Source: a bacterium UBP2_UBA2255 (GTDB taxonomy: Bacteria; Edwardsbacteria; AC1; EtOH8). From it: a stretch of DNA of 5,639 nucleotides. The notes under the pieces are model-generated. The model had not been told where the DNA came from, ran no database searches, and saw only the letters and a list, made by a program, of their open reading frames with translations. The position numbers and the translations under genes are program-made. The stretch spans positions 29,284-34,922 of the forward strand of contig DDXR01000037.1 of NCBI GenBank assembly GCA_002347565.1. Reading direction: 5' to 3'. Positions 3,211-5,639 of this stretch are shown piece by piece (within the stretch, counting starts at the first letter, position 1; every line of letters starts with the position of its first letter).

Positions 3211-5639
3211 ATGAGCAAGAGCGCACGCCCGTCCGGATCCCGGGTGCTGCCCCCGGACGACCACTACCGGTTCCCCCACCTGCTGGCGGTGGCGGCCTCG
3301 GCCGGATCGGGCAAGACCCAGGCCCTGGCCAGCCGCTTCATCCAGTTCCTATTGTCGCAGCGCGTTCCCCACCGCGACCTAGCGCATCTGCTGGCGGTCA
3401 CTTTCACCAACAACGCCGCCCGGGAGATGAAGGAGCGGATCCTGTCGTGGCTCAAGGCGCTGGCCCTGCGCGCGGACGACTCCCTGATGCGCCAGACCGC
3501 CGGGCTGGTGGCGGGCACCGAGGCCGAGATCGCTTCCCGGGCCGGGGCCGCGGTGGACGAGATCCTTGACCGTTACGGCGACTTCCAGGTGCAGACCATC
3601 GACAGCTTCTGCCGGATGCTGTTCGCCGCATCGGGCCAGGAATCAGGCCAGCGGCCGGATTTCGACCTGGTCTTCGACTACTCCGAAATGATCCCTCCGG
3701 CGCTGGATCTGTTGCTGAAGCCGTGCGGACGCGATCCGCAGTTCGACCGGATGGTGCGCGATTTTCTGGACGCAGTCAACCGGGCCGGCGGCTCGGCGTA
3801 CCTGTGGGACCCGCGCCAGGCGCTGGAGCGGCGGTTCGCCGTGCTGCTGGACGCGGAAGCCAGGGAAGCCGGGACGCTGGTCTTCCGGGACCGGGCCGGC
3901 GAGATCGAGCGGCTGGCGGCCGGCATCATCGCCAGGGCGGAGGCGGTCATCGCCGACGGGGCGGCGCAGGGACTGATGACGGGCGAGTCACCGCTGTTGC
4001 GCGACCTGAAGCGCCGCGATTACCCCGGGGCCTGCGCCAAGGCCATCAGCGCCAGGACCCTGCCGCTGAAGGGCCGCCGCAAGGGCGACCCAGCCGCCGA
4101 TCGCCTGGTCGAGCGGTGGTTGTCGCTGGCCGGGCGGCTGCAGGAGCTGGCGGAGGCCTGCTCCCTCAACCGGGCCAGCGCCTTCGGGCCGTTGTTCGCC
4201 CTGTTCAAGCGGGAGCTGGAGGGGGTCAAGCGGCGCAGCGGCGTGGTCCATATCGACGACCTGGCGGCCGCACTGGGCCGGCACCTCGATGCCGCGGCCC
4301 TGCCCGAGGTCTACCTGCGGCTGGGCTGCAGGCTGTACCATTTCCTGATCGACGAGTTCCAGGACACATCCCCCCTGCAGTGGCGCGCCCTGAGGCCCCT
4401 GCTGGAGGAGGCCCTGGCCGGCGACGGGTCGCTGTTCCTGGTCGGCGACCTGAAGCAGGCGATCTACATGTTCCGCCGCGCCGACTACCGCATCATGGCC
4501 GGCCTGCTGGACGAGATCGCGGGGAGGCGGCCCCTGCGCGAGGTGCCGGCCAGCGTCGCCGCCAGCGCCAGGACCGCGACGCTGGACACCAATTACCGCA
4601 GCGGCGGCGCGATCGTCGACTACGTCGGACGGGTGTTCCGCGAGAACCTGCCGGCTGCGTTCGGCGCCGGTCCCGATCCCACCGGCTTGGGCTCCGCTGC
4701 CCAGGCGACGCCAGGGTCCCGGCGGGCGGAGGGATACGTCCGGGTGCGGCACTACATCGCCGGCGCGTCCGACGGCGAAGACGACGGCGGTCAGGCCGTG
4801 GACGAGCGGGTGCGGGAAGATCTGGTGGCCATCGTGCGGGATGCCCGGGCGCGCGGGCACCGGTACGGAGGCATCGCGGTCCTGGCCGGCCGCAACCTCC
4901 ACCTTGAGCGCGCCGTGGACTGGCTGAACGGCGCGGGCATCCCGGTGGCGTCGTCGAGCGCGCTCGATATCCGCAGCCGCAAGGTCGTTGCCGAAATCGC
5001 CTCCCTGCTGGCTTTCCTCGACTCCCCGATCGACGACACGGCGTTCTTCGGCTTCGCCAGCGGGCTGATCGCCAGGCGGGCTGCGGCCGGCCTGGGGGTC
5101 GATATCGATCCGGCCGGGCTGTTCCTGATGATGGCCGAGCGCTCGGGGGCCTACGCCTACCAGTCGTTCCGGCAGCATCCCACCTTCCGTGCCGTGTGGG
5201 ATGGCTGCCTTGAGCCGCTCTACCAGCGGTCGGGCTACTATCCCCTGTACGGGCTGCTGTGCCTGGCGCTCCGCCTGCTCCGGGTGTTCGACAATTTCCC
5301 GGGGGAGAGCGGCGCGCTGATCCGGCTGCTGGAGACGGCCAACCGGCTGGAGGGCGAGGGCGAGGCAACCATCGGGCGGTTTCTGGACCGGGTGGCTGGC
5401 GAAACCGGCGACCTGTTTTCCCAGGAGCTGCCAGAGTACAATGACGCGGTGAGACTGCTTACCTTCCACAAGGCGAAAGGTCTGGGATTCCCGGTGACGG
5501 TCAACCTGCTGTACGACAGCCCGATCAGGGGGGAAACCGAGTATTTCAGGGCAGAAGGCGAGGAGGTCTGTCTGTACCACCTGCCGGCCGGCCTGCGCTC
5601 GGCCAGCCCGGCGCTGGCCGCGATCTACGAGGAGAGCCG
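3211..5639 (+). CDS. UvrD/RecB/AddA-type superfamily 1 DNA helicase (3' end outside window)
   Basis: The frame is open from ATG 3211 to the window end (809 full codons, no stop). This is an ATP-dependent DNA helicase of the UvrD/RecB/AddA group, expected to act in double-strand break repair or recombination. Motifs in order: Walker A ASAGSGKT (about residues 29-36), Ia VTFTNNAAREM (63-73), TIDSFC (129-134), Walker B/motif II IDEFQDTSPLQ (380-390), motif III VGDLKQAIYMFRRAD (411-425), motif IV LDTNYRS (458-464), and motif V TFHKAKGLGFPV (751-762). The long 134-370 insertion and the 'FHKAKGL' style resemble AddA/RecB more than UvrD. Those proteins are about 1,150-1,250 residues with a C-terminal PD-(D/E)XK nuclease, so roughly a third is missing here, including motif VI and any nuclease. 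Odd: the Glu usual after Gly-Leu in motif V is Gly759. No ribosome site precedes the ATG; GTG 3244 is a less likely alternative start. A partner AddB- or RecC-like gene is not in the window. Confidence 0.9.
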   Translation, partial: MSKSARPSGSRVLPPDDHYRFPHLLAVAASAGSGKTQALASRFIQFLLSQRVPHRDLAHLLAVTFTNNAAREMKERILSWLKALALRADDSLMRQTAGLVAGTEAEIASRAGAAVDEILDRYGDFQVQTIDSFCRMLFAASGQESGQRPDFDLVFDYSEMIPPALDLLLKPCGRDPQFDRMVRDFLDAVNRAGGSAYLWDPRQALERRFAVLLDAEAREAGTLVFRDRAGEIERLAAGIIARAEAVIADGAAQGLMTGESPLLRDLKRRDYPGACAKAISARTLPLKGRRKGDPAADRLVERWLSLAGRLQELAEACSLNRASAFGPLFALFKRELEGVKRRSGVVHIDDLAAALGRHLDAAALPEVYLRLGCRLYHFLIDEFQDTSPLQWRALRPLLEEALAGDGSLFLVGDLKQAIYMFRRADYRIMAGLLDEIAGRRPLREVPASVAASARTATLDTNYRSGGAIVDYVGRVFRENLPAAFGAGPDPTGLGSAAQATPGSRRAEGYVRVRHYIAGASDGEDDGGQAVDERVREDLVAIVRDARARGHRYGGIAVLAGRNLHLERAVDWLNGAGIPVASSSALDIRSRKVVAEIASLLAFLDSPIDDTAFFGFASGLIARRAAAGLGVDIDPAGLFLMMAERSGAYAYQSFRQHPTFRAVWDGCLEPLYQRSGYYPLYGLLCLALRLLRVFDNFPGESGALIRLLETANRLEGEGEATIGRFLDRVAGETGDLFSQELPEYNDAVRLLTFHKAKGLGFPVTVNLLYDSPIRGETEYFRAEGEEVCLYHLPAGLRSASPALAAIYEES

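Noticed and set aside
1703..3226. 507-residue open frame on the - strand opposite the secreted protein
   Set aside because: Arg/Gly/His-rich reverse-frame product with no domain; it overlaps a gene with clear signal peptide, ribosome site and sorting tail.
3723..4907. 394-residue + strand open frame inside the helicase gene
   Set aside because: Out-of-frame shadow, extremely rich in Arg, Gly and Ala; the helicase motifs are all in the other frame.
3988..5580. 530-residue - strand open frame opposite the helicase
   Set aside because: GC-driven shadow rich in Gln, Pro, Gly and Arg without motifs.

Overview
This is a GC-rich bacterial chromosomal segment with all genes on the + strand. The lineage is uncertain. 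The third gene ends in a type A sorting domain of the type IX secretion (Por) kind, which points to the wider Bacteroidetes/FCB assemblage. The high GC and codon use suggest a GC-rich member such as an uncultured candidate phylum rather than a typical Bacteroidetes species. That placement is inference. Strong GGAGG ribosome sites and sigma70-type promoters (TTGACA, 17-nt spacer, TATAAT-like) are visible.

Layout: bases 1-51 may hold the last codons of an upstream gene that overlaps the next start by ATGA. Bases 48-1176 are prfB (release factor 2), read through a canonical programmed +1 frameshift at an in-frame TGA (120-122). A near-consensus promoter (1187-1215) then drives a 78-residue stand-alone Lrp/AsnC-type effector-binding (RAM) domain protein (1297-1533), followed by a perfect 14-bp hairpin terminator. 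A second near-consensus promoter (1618-1646) with a very short leader drives a secreted 474-residue protein (1670-3094). It has a signal peptide, an unrecognised beta-rich N-terminal domain, two tandem Ig-like modules and the sorting tail. Two hairpins follow. A perfect TATAAT sits 6 nt before the ATG of the last gene (3211 to beyond the window end), a UvrD/RecB/AddA-type superfamily 1 helicase that appears to be made from a leaderless mRNA.

The genes look like separate transcription units for translation termination, small-molecule sensing, a surface or secreted protein, and DNA recombination/repair, not one pathway. I see no mobile element, CRISPR array, tRNA or rRNA and no clear new multi-gene system. 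The points most worth checking are the prfB recoding site, the apparently leaderless helicase gene with an altered motif V, and the sorting-domain protein in a GC-rich genome.
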